Shown here in pieces: positions 24,636 through 33,004 of a stretch of 64,000 nt of DNA. The translations under genes were made by a program, and so were the position numbers. The stretch spans positions 1,736,001 through 1,800,000 of the forward strand of contig NZ_CP150900.1 in NCBI RefSeq assembly GCF_038050405.1, in the 5' to 3' direction. Origin of the DNA: Paraburkholderia sp. IMGN_8 (GTDB taxonomy: Bacteria > Pseudomonadota > Gammaproteobacteria > Burkholderiales > Burkholderiaceae). Each line of letters opens with the position of its first letter. Position 1 is the stretch's first letter. Below the pieces are notes generated by a model. That model saw only the letters and a program-made list of their open reading frames with translations. It did not search any database and had not been told where the DNA came from.

Positions 24636-26315
24636 ATGAAGTCAAGTGCAGCCGAACTCGACGAAGCGATGGCCATGCCGCATCCCGACCGCACGCCATC
24701 GGGACTGCATGTGCCCGTCGTGGTCGGTCCCGGCGAAGCGAGCGGGACGAATGACACGAATGACACGAATGACACGAATGGCACGAATGGCACGAATGGC
24801 GACGGCGGAATCGGCGCGCCGGGACAATTTCCGTTCACGCGCGGCATCTTCGCGGACGGTTATCGCGGGCGCCTCTGGACGATGCGCCAGTACTCGGGAT
24901 TCGGCACGGCGGAAGAATCGAACGAACGCTACCGCTTCCTGTTGCAGCAAGGGCAGACGGGACTTTCCGTCGCTCTCGACCTGCCGACGCAGTGCGGTCT
25001 CGACCCCGACGATCCGATGGCGCGCTCCGAGATCGGCAAGGTCGGCGTATCGCTTTCGAACCTGTCCGAAATGGAGCTGCTGTTTCAGGGCATCGACTTG
25101 AGCCGCATTTCGACATCGTTCACGATCAACGGCACGGCGGCGATGATCTACGCGATGTACGTCGCCTGCGCGGACAAGAAGGCAGTGTCGCGCGACAAGC
25201 TGACGGGCACGATCCAGAACGACATCCTGAAGGAGTACGTGGCGCGCGGCACGTGGATCTTCCCCGTGCGTCCGTCGATGCGCCTGATCGCCGATTCGAT
25301 TCTGTACTCGAACGAAGTGTCGCCGCGCTTCAATCCGATTTCGATTGCGGGCGCGCACATGCGCGACGCGGGCTGCACGGCCGTCGAGGAAATGGCGTAC
25401 ACGCTCGCCAACGGCCTTGCGTATGTCGATGCCGTCGTCGCGCGAGGTGGCGACGTCGCGAAGTTCGCGCGGCGCCTGAGCTTCTTCTTCTATGTGCACA
25501 TGGACCTCTTCGAAGAGGTCGCGAAGTTTCGTGCGGGGCGCCGCGCGTGGGCGCGGCTCATCAAGAAGCGGTACGGCGTCGATGACGAGAAGGCGCAGAT
25601 GTTCCGCTTCGGCGTCGTCTGCGGCGGCTCGTCTCTGACGTCCGCGCAACCGTACAACAACGTCGTGCGCGTCGCGATCGAAGCGTGCGCGGCCGTGCTC
25701 GGCGGCGCGCAATCCGTCTTCACCTGCGCCTACGACGAAGCGTTCCAGATCCCAACCGAGTTTTCCGCCGAGCTTGCGCTGCGCACGCAGCAGATCATCG
25801 GCTACGAAAGCGGCATCGCGCGCACCGTCGATCCGCTCGGCGGCTCGTATTTCGTCGAGGAGCTCACCGACCGTACGGAAGCGCGCATCCGCGAACTGAT
25901 GGACGAGATCGACGCCTATGGCGGCGCGGTGAAAGCGATCGAAGACGGCTGGCTGCAGCTGCGCATTGCAAAGAGCGCATTGCAGCGCAAGCGCGAAACG
26001 GATGACCAGGAGCGGCTCGTCGTCGGACAGAACTGTTTCCGGCGCGAGAACCAGGCCGAGCAGCCGGGCGAACTGTTTCATCTGAATCCGCAGGCGAGCG
26101 CGACCGTCGTCGAGCGTTTCGAGCGGCTGCGCGACACGCGCAATCAGACGGAAGTGCAGAAGTCGCTGGATTCGCTGGGCGCGGCTGCCGCGCGCGAAGA
26201 AGGCAACCTGATGCAGTACCTCGTCGATTGCTGTCATGCGTATGCGACCGTCGGCGAAATGGTTGCGCGGCTGAAGGAGCAATGGGGCGAATTCGAGGAG
26301 CCAGTCCATCTATGA
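24636..26315 (+). CDS. B12-dependent acyl-CoA mutase, large (substrate-binding) subunit
   Basis: ATG at 24636 follows AAGGAGCC; 559 residues. It carries the acyl-CoA-mutase TIM barrel (FPFTRGIFADGYRGRLWTM, RQYSGFGTAEESNERYR, GQTGLSVALDLPT, TIQNDILKEY, PLGGSYFVEELT) but not the cobalamin domain, which is encoded by the next gene, as in isobutyryl-CoA and 2-hydroxyisobutyryl-CoA mutases. Tyr86 matches the methylmalonyl enzyme (Phe or Ile in the other two, from memory). However, the usual YDSDHP after DLPT is LDPDDP (122-127) and the Tyr before active-site His241 is Ala240 (IAGAHMRDAG). The substrate is therefore uncertain. An N-terminal Thr-Asn-Asp/Gly repeat (residues 38-55) forms a linker. 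Confidence 0.9.
   Translation: MKSSAAELDEAMAMPHPDRTPSGLHVPVVVGPGEASGTNDTNDTNDTNGTNGTNGDGGIGAPGQFPFTRGIFADGYRGRLWTMRQYSGFGTAEESNERYRFLLQQGQTGLSVALDLPTQCGLDPDDPMARSEIGKVGVSLSNLSEMELLFQGIDLSRISTSFTINGTAAMIYAMYVACADKKAVSRDKLTGTIQNDILKEYVARGTWIFPVRPSMRLIADSILYSNEVSPRFNPISIAGAHMRDAGCTAVEEMAYTLANGLAYVDAVVARGGDVAKFARRLSFFFYVHMDLFEEVAKFRAGRRAWARLIKKRYGVDDEKAQMFRFGVVCGGSSLTSAQPYNNVVRVAIEACAAVLGGAQSVFTCAYDEAFQIPTEFSAELALRTQQIIGYESGIARTVDPLGGSYFVEELTDRTEARIRELMDEIDAYGGAVKAIEDGWLQLRIAKSALQRKRETDDQERLVVGQNCFRRENQAEQPGELFHLNPQASATVVERFERLRDTRNQTEVQKSLDSLGAAAAREEGNLMQYLVDCCHAYATVGEMVARLKEQWGEFEEPVHL
24747..24800 (+). repeat. six tandem 9-base units inside the mutase gene
   Basis: Three copies of ACGAATGAC followed by three of ACGAATGGC encode (TND)3(TNG)3-type linker residues. 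Being a multiple of three, copy-number change would keep the frame. Confidence 0.85.
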
Positions 26316-26779
26316 ACAGCACGAGTAGCCGTTCCGTCGAACAGCCCGGCAATGTCGCCGCCGCGACCTCGCGCAGCGCGCATGCGCCGCTCAAGGGCAA
26401 GCGCATTCTGGTCGCCAAGCCTGGGCTGGACGGTCACGACATCGGCGCCAAAGTGATCGCGCTGGCGTTTCGCGATGCCGGCGCGAGCGTGATCTACACG
26501 GGCCTGCGCAAGAGCCCGGAGTACATCGCGCGCATCGCTGTCGACGAAGACGTCGACGCCGTCGGGCTGTCGATCCTGTCGGGCAGCCACAACGAACTGG
26601 TCGCGCGCACGGTCGAATTGCTCGCGGATCAGGGCGCAGGCGAGATTCCCGTGTTCGTCGGTGGCACCATACCGGCCGACGACCGCGCGGCGTTCCTGAA
26701 GGCGGGCATACGCGGCGTGTTCACCAGTGACATGCTGCTCGACGATGTGATCGACGCCGTTGCGAAGGTGCTCGGATGA
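26312..26779 (+). CDS. B12-binding small subunit of the acyl-CoA mutase
   Basis: ATG at 26312 overlaps the large-subunit stop (ATGA); 155 residues. After a 40-residue Ser/Ala-rich linker comes the cobalamin domain: RILVAKPGLDGHDIGAKVIA with the DxHxxG lower-ligand His, then VGLSILSGSH and PVFVGGTIP, which hold the nucleotide tail. Domain size fits HcmB/IcmB-type subunits. It supplies adenosylcobalamin for the radical carbon-skeleton rearrangement carried out with the preceding subunit. Confidence 0.93.
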   Translation: MNSTSSRSVEQPGNVAAATSRSAHAPLKGKRILVAKPGLDGHDIGAKVIALAFRDAGASVIYTGLRKSPEYIARIAVDEDVDAVGLSILSGSHNELVARTVELLADQGAGEIPVFVGGTIPADDRAAFLKAGIRGVFTSDMLLDDVIDAVAKVLG

Positions 26780-27954
26780 ACGCTCCCGGGTTTGCCGCGC
26801 CGGATCAAACGCCTGAGCGCCGTGCGTCCGGTGGACCGCTCGACGGCATTCGCGTGATCGAGATCGGGCACATGCTGATGGGCCCGTACTGCGGCATGCT
26901 GCTCGCCGATCTCGGCGCCGAGGTCATCAAGATCGAGCCGCCCGAGGGCGACATCGGGCGTTCGATCAGTCCGCACGCCATCGGTTCGCACAACGCGTAT
27001 TTCGCCAGCCTGAACCGCAACAAGCAGAGCGTCGTGCTGGATCTCGCGAGCGAAACCGGCAAGCAGGCGCTGGCGGCGATGGTGCGCGACGCGCACGCGC
27101 TCGTGACGAACCTGCGGCCGTCCGCGATCCGCAAGCTTGGCCTCACGTACGACCGGCTGCGCGAGCACAACGAGCGGATCGTCTGCGTCGCGCTGACGGG
27201 ATTCGGCCTTGACAGTCCGCACGCGGAGCTGCCCGCATACGACTACGTGATCCAGGCGCTGACGGGCATCATGCATCTGACGGGCGACCCCGACGGTCCC
27301 CCGACCAAGGCCGGCTTCTCCACGGTCGATAACTCGACGGGCATCATGGGCGCCGTCGGCCTGCTCGCGAAGATCGTCGAAGGACGCGGCGGTCAGGTCG
27401 ATATCGCGATGTTCGACGTGATGGTCTCGCAGCTCAACTATGTCGCGGGCGCCGCGCTCAACGGCGGCGAGCAGCCGGCGCGGCACGCGCTGTCGTCGCA
27501 TCCGTACATCGTGCCAGCGCAACTGTTCAAAACGCGCGACGACTGGTTGATGCTCTTCATCACGCACGATAACTTCTGGCGCATCTTCGCGCAACGCGTC
27601 GGGCATCCCGAGTGGATCACGCAACCCGGCTTTGCGACGATGGCTGAGCGGCGCATGCATCGTGCGAGCGTGCTCGGCGCGCTGTCGGAGATGTTCGCGG
27701 GCGAAACCACGCAGTACTGGCTCGACAGGCTGGCGTCGTCGGGCGTGGTGGTGTCGCGGCTTGTGTCGATTGCCGAGGCGCTCGAAAGCGCGCAGTCGCA
27801 GGCGCGCGAACTCGTGGTGGAGATCGAATCGGAAGCGGGGCCGCTGAAGGTGGTCGGCAATCCCATCCATATCGACGGCGTGCGTACACGTTACGGATTG
27901 CCGCCGATGCTTGGCGAACACACGGCGGCGTGGTGCGGCGAGGTATCGACGTGA
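26776..27954 (+). CDS. CaiB/BaiF-family (type III) CoA-transferase
   Basis: 392 residues; the ATG overlaps the small-subunit stop. Family hallmarks: LDGIRVIEIGHMLMGPYCGM, LADLGAEVIKIEPPEGD, FASLNRNKQSVVLDL, and the catalytic Asp in AYDYVIQALTGIM. Type III transferases move CoA between carboxylic acids through an aspartyl-CoA thioester intermediate. Here it probably activates the substrate acid of the mutase pathway or recycles CoA from its product. Part of the tightly overlapping mutase operon. Confidence 0.92.
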   Translation: MNAPGFAAPDQTPERRASGGPLDGIRVIEIGHMLMGPYCGMLLADLGAEVIKIEPPEGDIGRSISPHAIGSHNAYFASLNRNKQSVVLDLASETGKQALAAMVRDAHALVTNLRPSAIRKLGLTYDRLREHNERIVCVALTGFGLDSPHAELPAYDYVIQALTGIMHLTGDPDGPPTKAGFSTVDNSTGIMGAVGLLAKIVEGRGGQVDIAMFDVMVSQLNYVAGAALNGGEQPARHALSSHPYIVPAQLFKTRDDWLMLFITHDNFWRIFAQRVGHPEWITQPGFATMAERRMHRASVLGALSEMFAGETTQYWLDRLASSGVVVSRLVSIAEALESAQSQARELVVEIESEAGPLKVVGNPIHIDGVRTRYGLPPMLGEHTAAWCGEVST

Positions 27955-28874
27955 GCTGCGCGAATGACAGCACGCCCACGGCCAACGTCGCGAGCAGTGC
28001 GCGCCGCCAGCTGGCGCGCGACCTCTCGCGGATCGCGCGCGCGAGCGTCGCCGGGTCGCTACAGTATCTGCGCGACCATGGCGCCGTGCCGGCGCGCCGC
28101 ATCGGATTCACGGGACCGCCGGGCGCAGGCAAGAGCACGTTGATCGGTCGCGTTGCCAAAGCGCGCGCCGCGCGCGGCGAACCGATCGCGATCATCGCCA
28201 TCGATCCGAGCAGCCCGGCGACCTCGGGCGCGTTGCTCGGCGACCGCGTGAGAATGGACGCGGTGCTCGCCGACACCGACGTCTTTATCCGTTCGCTGCC
28301 GAGCGGCTGGTCCGCCGACGGCCTGTCCGACAACCTCGCCGACGTGCTCGCTGCCGTCGAAGGCGATGGCTTCGACGAAATTCTGCTGGAGACGGTCGGT
28401 GTGGGGCAGGTCGAAAACGGCGCGCGCGCGCTTGTCGATACGCTCGTGCTGACGATGGGTCCGCAATCGGGCGATCAGATCCAGGCGATGAAGGCGGGCG
28501 TGCTGGAGACAGCCGATATCGTCGTCATCAACAAGTGCGATCTGCCGGGCGCCGAGCGCATGGCGCAGGACATTCGCAACGTGCTCGAACGCAACCGCGC
28601 GAACGGACACCGTATCGCGCCCGTGCTGTTGACGCGGGCGAACGACGACGCGTCGATCGCGCAACTGTCGTCCGCGATCGACGAACACACGCAATGGCGT
28701 GCAGCACATGTGGACGCCGCGCGCGCCGAAGAGATGCGCAAGCTCTTTCATGTGCGCAGCCTGCTGACGCGTCGCGTGGCGGAGCTCATCGATACATTGC
28801 CTGAGGATGCGCGGGCCGCATCGGTTGCCCAGCTTTATGCGTGCATCGCGAAGCAGATAGGCGACACGGGATGA
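27951..28874 (+). CDS. meaB: MeaB/ArgK-family GTPase, mutase chaperone
   Basis: GTG at 27951 overlapping the transferase stop gives 307 residues; a GTG seven codons earlier is an alternative. G1 motif GFTGPPGAGKSTLIGR, IAIDPSSPATSGALLGDRVR, ETVGVGQVE, and the guanine-specifying NKCD are all present. MeaB proteins gate cofactor delivery to, and protect, adenosylcobalamin-dependent acyl-CoA mutases. Its presence in the same operon confirms the B12 role of the two mutase subunits. Confidence 0.93.
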   Translation: MSCANDSTPTANVASSARRQLARDLSRIARASVAGSLQYLRDHGAVPARRIGFTGPPGAGKSTLIGRVAKARAARGEPIAIIAIDPSSPATSGALLGDRVRMDAVLADTDVFIRSLPSGWSADGLSDNLADVLAAVEGDGFDEILLETVGVGQVENGARALVDTLVLTMGPQSGDQIQAMKAGVLETADIVVINKCDLPGAERMAQDIRNVLERNRANGHRIAPVLLTRANDDASIAQLSSAIDEHTQWRAAHVDAARAEEMRKLFHVRSLLTRRVAELIDTLPEDARAASVAQLYACIAKQIGDTG

Positions 28875-28933
28875 TGCCGACGTAGCGAGACATCATTCCG
28901 CACAACGACAAACCAACATGGAAGGAGACGCGG

Positions 28934-29953
28934 ATGAAACGACTTCGTTATCTGATGACGACGCTGATGGCAGTCGTGGTGTGTACCGTCGCCGCGTTGC
29001 CCGCGGCGCACGCGGACGACACGATCACACTGAAGATGGCTCACCAGTGGCCCGACGATCCGAACGACTACGTCGTGCAGACGGGCAAGAAGTTCGCGCA
29101 GGAAGTGACGCAGCGCTCGGGCGGCAAGATTCATATCGACATCTTTCCCGCCGAATCGCTGGTGAAGGCGCTGAACATGCATACGGCCTTGCGCAGTGGG
29201 AGCGTCGATCTGGCGATCTATCCGTACATCTATGCAGCGGGCGCGATCCCGCAGATGAACCTGATCCTGTTGCCGGGTCTCTGGAAGACGCCCGACGACG
29301 TCTACCGCTTCCGCACGTCGGCGCCGTGGCGCGAGCTCGAAGCGAAGATGGAAGCATACGGCTTCAAGACCTTGTGCTGGATACAGATATCGGGCGGCAT
29401 GGCATCGAAGGGAAAACCCGTCAATGTGCCCACCGATCTCGCGAAAACGAAGGTGCGCGGCGCCGGCAAGATGATGGAAGCGGCGCTGCAGAGCGGGGAC
29501 GCGAGTACGGTATCGATGGCTTCGTCGGAGACGTATAACGCGATGCAACTGGGGTTGCTGGACGGCCTGTGGACGTCGTCGGGCACGTTCGGCTCGTACC
29601 GTCTCTATGAGGTGGCCAAATACTACGATTCGCCCGAGCAATACAGCATCTATTACACGATCGAGCCGATCGCGATCAGCATGAAGACATGGAACAAGCT
29701 GACGCCCGCGCAGCGGAAGATCATGACGGACGTGGGGCAGAGCCTCGAACAGAGCGCTTTTGAAGGCGCGAAAGCGGACGACCGCCGGGTCGCGCAACTC
29801 TTTGCCAGCCATGGCGTGCAGATCCACAAGATGACGCTCGACGAATGGACGCAATGGCAGAAGCTGTTCCAGCAGGTCAGCTTCCCGAAGTTCCGCAATG
29901 AAGTGCCTGACGGCGCGCGGCTGCTCGATCAGAGCATCGCGCTTTACAAGTAG
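28934..29953 (+). CDS. dctP: TRAP transporter solute-binding protein (DctP family)
   Basis: 339 residues with a clear signal peptide (MKRLRYLMTTLMAVVVCTVA, cleavage after AHA). The mature part starts DDTITLKMAHQWPDDPNDYV. The TRAP family segment GKPVNVPTDLAKTKVRGAGK provides the conserved Arg that binds the carboxylate of ligands. Followed by the small and large membrane subunits, so the system is complete. The ligand is presumably the acid degraded by this operon. Confidence 0.93.
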   Translation: MKRLRYLMTTLMAVVVCTVAALPAAHADDTITLKMAHQWPDDPNDYVVQTGKKFAQEVTQRSGGKIHIDIFPAESLVKALNMHTALRSGSVDLAIYPYIYAAGAIPQMNLILLPGLWKTPDDVYRFRTSAPWRELEAKMEAYGFKTLCWIQISGGMASKGKPVNVPTDLAKTKVRGAGKMMEAALQSGDASTVSMASSETYNAMQLGLLDGLWTSSGTFGSYRLYEVAKYYDSPEQYSIYYTIEPIAISMKTWNKLTPAQRKIMTDVGQSLEQSAFEGAKADDRRVAQLFASHGVQIHKMTLDEWTQWQKLFQQVSFPKFRNEVPDGARLLDQSIALYK

Positions 29954-29962
29954 GAGGCCGGC

Positions 29963-30511
29963 ATGCGAGGGCCGCTCGATTGTTTCGTCCATCTGCTCGA
30001 CGTCTTTTGCAAGGGCGTCGCGCTGTCGGCCGGTGTCGCCGTGATCGCGACGGTCGCGGTGATTTCGTATGGCGTGGTGGCGCGCGAGGTGTTGCACCTG
30101 TCGGACGTCTGGGTGACGGAAGTCACGACGTATCTGATGGCGTATATGACCTTCGTCGGCACGGCGGCGCTCGCATGGCAGTCGCGTCATCTGAAGATCG
30201 ACGTGCTCGGACATCATCTCGGCGAAGGCGGCAAGCGTGTGCTGGCGGCCTTCTCGACCATCGTGATGTCGGCCGTCGCCGTCGTGATCGCGGTGCTGGC
30301 GGCACAGTTCTGGTGGGATGCGTACACGAGCGGCGAGCGCTCGTGGGGCATGTTCTCGCTGCCGCTGTGGATTCCGTATCTGTGCCTCGTTGCCGGCACG
30401 TTGCTGCTGACGCTCGTGCAACTGGTGCGGCTCGCGACGATCGTCTTCGCGCGCCGCGAATTGACTCATGATCTGTCCGTCGACGAACTCGTGCTCGGGA
30501 GAGACAAGTGA
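29963..30511 (+). CDS. dctQ: TRAP transporter small membrane subunit (DctQ family)
   Basis: 182 residues, ATG preceded by GTAGGAGGCC. Four membrane segments, with the family pattern DVWVTEVTTYLMAYMTFVG and SRHLKIDVL between TM2 and TM3. It overlaps the large subunit by four bases (GTGA). Confidence 0.92.
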   Translation: MRGPLDCFVHLLDVFCKGVALSAGVAVIATVAVISYGVVAREVLHLSDVWVTEVTTYLMAYMTFVGTAALAWQSRHLKIDVLGHHLGEGGKRVLAAFSTIVMSAVAVVIAVLAAQFWWDAYTSGERSWGMFSLPLWIPYLCLVAGTLLLTLVQLVRLATIVFARRELTHDLSVDELVLGRDK

Positions 30512-31815
30512 CCCAGCTATTCATCGGCGCCGGCATGTTCGGCGGGCTGCTCGCGGTGTTGTCGTTCGGCGTGCCGATCGCGTTCGCGCTGTTGTTCGTC
30601 GCGCTGGTATCGCTGTTCGTCACGGGCGGCGGCTGGGATGCGCTGAACCTGATTCCGAGCACGTACTGGGGATCGGTGGCGACGTTCACACTGACTTCCG
30701 TGCCGATGTTCATGTTCATGGGTGCGATCGTGTCGGCGTCGGGTATGGGCGCGCGGCTCTATAGCGCGCTCGCGACGATCCTTGACGGCGTGCCGGGCGG
30801 TCTCGCCGTCGCGACGACACTGGCGTGCGGCGTAATGGCGGCCGTCTCGGGATCGAGTGTCGCGACGGCGGCGGCGATCGGCGGGTTCGCCGTCTCCGAG
30901 ATGCGGCGGCACGGCCTGCCTGCGTCACAGGCATGCGGTTCGGTGGCGGCGGGCGGAACGCTCGGCATTCTGTTGCCGCCGAGCATTCCACTCATCGTCT
31001 ACAGCGTGATCGCCGAGCAATCGATCGGCCGCCTGTTCGTCGCGACGCTGGTGCCGGGCGCGATCATGGCGACGGCATTCGGCCTCTATCAGATGGCGCT
31101 CGCGCTGCGCCGCAAGTCGCGCGGCGAACGCCGCACGCGCCCGCTCGCGCCGCTCAGCGCGCGCATCGTCGCGCTGAAGGACATCGGGCCGTTCGCGCTG
31201 CTGATCCTGATCATTCTCGGCTCGCTGTATTGCGGGCTCGCCACGCCGCAGGAAGCGGCGTCACTCGGCATCATCGCGAGCCTGATCCTGGCGGGTGTCG
31301 TCTACCGCGAGCTGAACTGGCGGAAGTTTCACGAGATCCTCATCAACGCGGCGCAAAGCAGCGTGATGATTCTTGCCGTGATCTCATCGGCGATCGTGTT
31401 CGGCTATGTGATGACGACGAGCCAGGTGGCCGCCTCGTTGACGCAGACGGTTGCGGGTGCGCATGTCGAGCCGTGGGTGCTGTTCATCAGCATCAACCTG
31501 CTGCTGATCTTTCTTGGCTGCTTCATGGAGACCATCGCGATCATCGTCGTGACGATGCCCGTGCTCGTTTCTGTGGTGCAGGCGTATCACTGGAATCTGA
31601 TCTGGTTCGGCGTCGTCGTCGTGATCAACATGGAGATGGCGCTGATTCATCCGCCCGTCGGGCTCAATCTCTTTGTCGTGCAGAGCGTCGCGCCAGACGT
31701 GCCGCTGCGGCGCATCGTGCTGGGGACGCTGCCCTATGTGTTCATCATGGCGGGCGTGCTCGCGCTGATCGGTATATTTCCGCAACTGACCATGCTGATT
31801 TTAGGGGCGAGGTGA
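30508..31815 (+). CDS. dctM: TRAP transporter large membrane subunit (DctM family)
   Basis: 435 residues with about 12 membrane segments. Typical motifs are GVPIAFALLFVAL, SVPMFMFMGAIVSASGMG, ACGVMAAVSGSSVATAA, GGTLGILLPPSIPLIVYSVI and HPPVGLNLFVVQSVAPDVP. It starts at GTG 30508 inside the end of dctQ. Last gene of the operon; no strong terminator follows. Confidence 0.93.
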   Translation: MTQLFIGAGMFGGLLAVLSFGVPIAFALLFVALVSLFVTGGGWDALNLIPSTYWGSVATFTLTSVPMFMFMGAIVSASGMGARLYSALATILDGVPGGLAVATTLACGVMAAVSGSSVATAAAIGGFAVSEMRRHGLPASQACGSVAAGGTLGILLPPSIPLIVYSVIAEQSIGRLFVATLVPGAIMATAFGLYQMALALRRKSRGERRTRPLAPLSARIVALKDIGPFALLILIILGSLYCGLATPQEAASLGIIASLILAGVVYRELNWRKFHEILINAAQSSVMILAVISSAIVFGYVMTTSQVAASLTQTVAGAHVEPWVLFISINLLLIFLGCFMETIAIIVVTMPVLVSVVQAYHWNLIWFGVVVVINMEMALIHPPVGLNLFVVQSVAPDVPLRRIVLGTLPYVFIMAGVLALIGIFPQLTMLILGAR

Positions 31816-32392
31816 GAGAGCGGGTGCCCTTTTCCTCAGGCGCGAACCGAGTGTGAGACCGTACAGCAGCGCGGGGGGGCCCTCGGTGCAGCCGTGTGCG
31901 TGTCTGACTAACTTGGCGCGGCGTTGTCACGTTGACTCGTCCACGACACAATACTGCAGAAGGCATGTGTTTGCTCAGACAGGTGACGGATTTTGGGCGA
32001 GCTCGGTGAAACGATGCCATGCGGCAAGTGGCGGGCTCACCACATGGCTTTGTTTGCGTAAAAGCATGATTATCTCAAACGTAACGCTACGGGCCGGCGT
32101 GCAAGGCAGCAGTTCAGGGGACAACCCGATTCATTACGTCAGTCGTGTTGGCCGAGCGGGCGAGAGGGAAATATTCTGGAATGCAGAAAATCGCGGAATC
32201 AAGCTGCGTCTGCCGTGAACGCGAGACGTCACGGCGACAGCATACGCTATATTCGTCGCCGTTGAGTTGGAGGGCCTCGTCCGAAACACGCGTACACGGC
32301 GCTCGAAAAATAAAAATCGCGACAGAGTCACCAGATGCGCCCAAACTGCGCGACATGGCTGTCGCTTTCGCGACGGGCAAATCAGGAGAAAC
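31816..32392. other. 577-base stretch without a supported gene
   Basis: Only short unconvincing frames on both strands; nothing recognisable and no clear terminator for the TRAP operon. This may mark a junction between the catabolic region and the following backbone. Confidence 0.4.
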
Positions 32393-32536
32393 ATGTTGGC
32401 GAAGAGCACGATGCGCGGTAATCGCGAGGTTAAAAAGCCCAAACAACCCCAAAAGGTGATCTCTCCTGCGGCAGTCGTGTCCTCGGCGATTGCGCCGAAG
32501 ACCGCCGCGGGCAGCGCACCGGCCAAGAAGAAATAG
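32393..32536 (+). CDS. short basic protein (47 residues)
   Basis: ATG at 32393 after an AGGAGAAAC ribosome site. The product starts MLAKSTMRGNREVKKPKQPQ and ends APAKKK. It is strongly basic with a Pro/Ala-rich hinge, resembling small NREXKKPK proteins that I recall from Burkholderiaceae genomes. It could bind nucleic acid, but the function is unknown. A terminator hairpin follows within 15 bases. Confidence 0.7.
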   Translation: MLAKSTMRGNREVKKPKQPQKVISPAAVVSSAIAPKTAAGSAPAKKK

Positions 32537-32547
32537 CAGGCACTCCG

Positions 32548-32568
32548 GGGCACGGATCCGTGTCCTTT
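32548..32568 (+). terminator. intrinsic terminator after the short basic gene
   Basis: GGGCACGG pairs with CCGTGTCC and is followed by TTTTC, 12 bases after the stop codon. Confidence 0.65.
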
Positions 32569-32875
32569 TCTGCTCCACGCTTTCCGGGTGTTCGGCCGGA
32601 AACTGCGTCTACAGGCTGGGCAGGTGCTCCTGTCCCTCATTCATTGCCGCATCGGTCTGATCGAAGCTCATCCGACGTTTAATGTGCCGCTAAACGGCAG
32701 CTACCGGTTTGCGCATGGGCGCGTTATCGCGGACCGTGCCCGCAGAAGCTGTACGCCTGCTTTTTCGTCCTGACGGTTCCTCGCGCGTCCATCCGCACCC
32801 GTGAATCAAGCCACACCCCGGAGGCTTGCATGCATGCGACACGCGTGGTGCGGCCTCCCGAAGGAAGATCCGATC

Positions 32876-33004
32876 ATGTCTCAACTCGATGAACTGCCCA
32901 GCGAAACAACGATAGCGAACGATGTGCGCGCCACTAACATGACACGCCACAGCGACCAGTCCACCCCGCCGAACTCACCGACATCGCAGGAAGTGCTCCT
33001 GTGA
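32876..33004 (+). CDS. 42-codon ORF coupled to the glucan synthase
   Basis: ATG at 32876 is preceded by AAGGAAGATC and the stop overlaps the GTG start of the next gene (GTGA). The product MSQLDELPSETTIANDVRAT... is polar and Ser/Thr-rich. It may serve mainly for translational coupling. No family recognised. Confidence 0.4.
   Translation: MSQLDELPSETTIANDVRATNMTRHSDQSTPPNSPTSQEVLL

Noticed and set aside
24642..26309. Long minus-strand frame opposite the mutase gene
   Set aside because: Arg/His/Ala-rich shadow with no recognisable fold; the plus-strand mutase motifs are decisive.
31853..32218. 121-codon ORF after the TRAP operon
   Set aside because: No ribosome site, erratic Cys/Arg/Ser composition and no similarity to anything I know.
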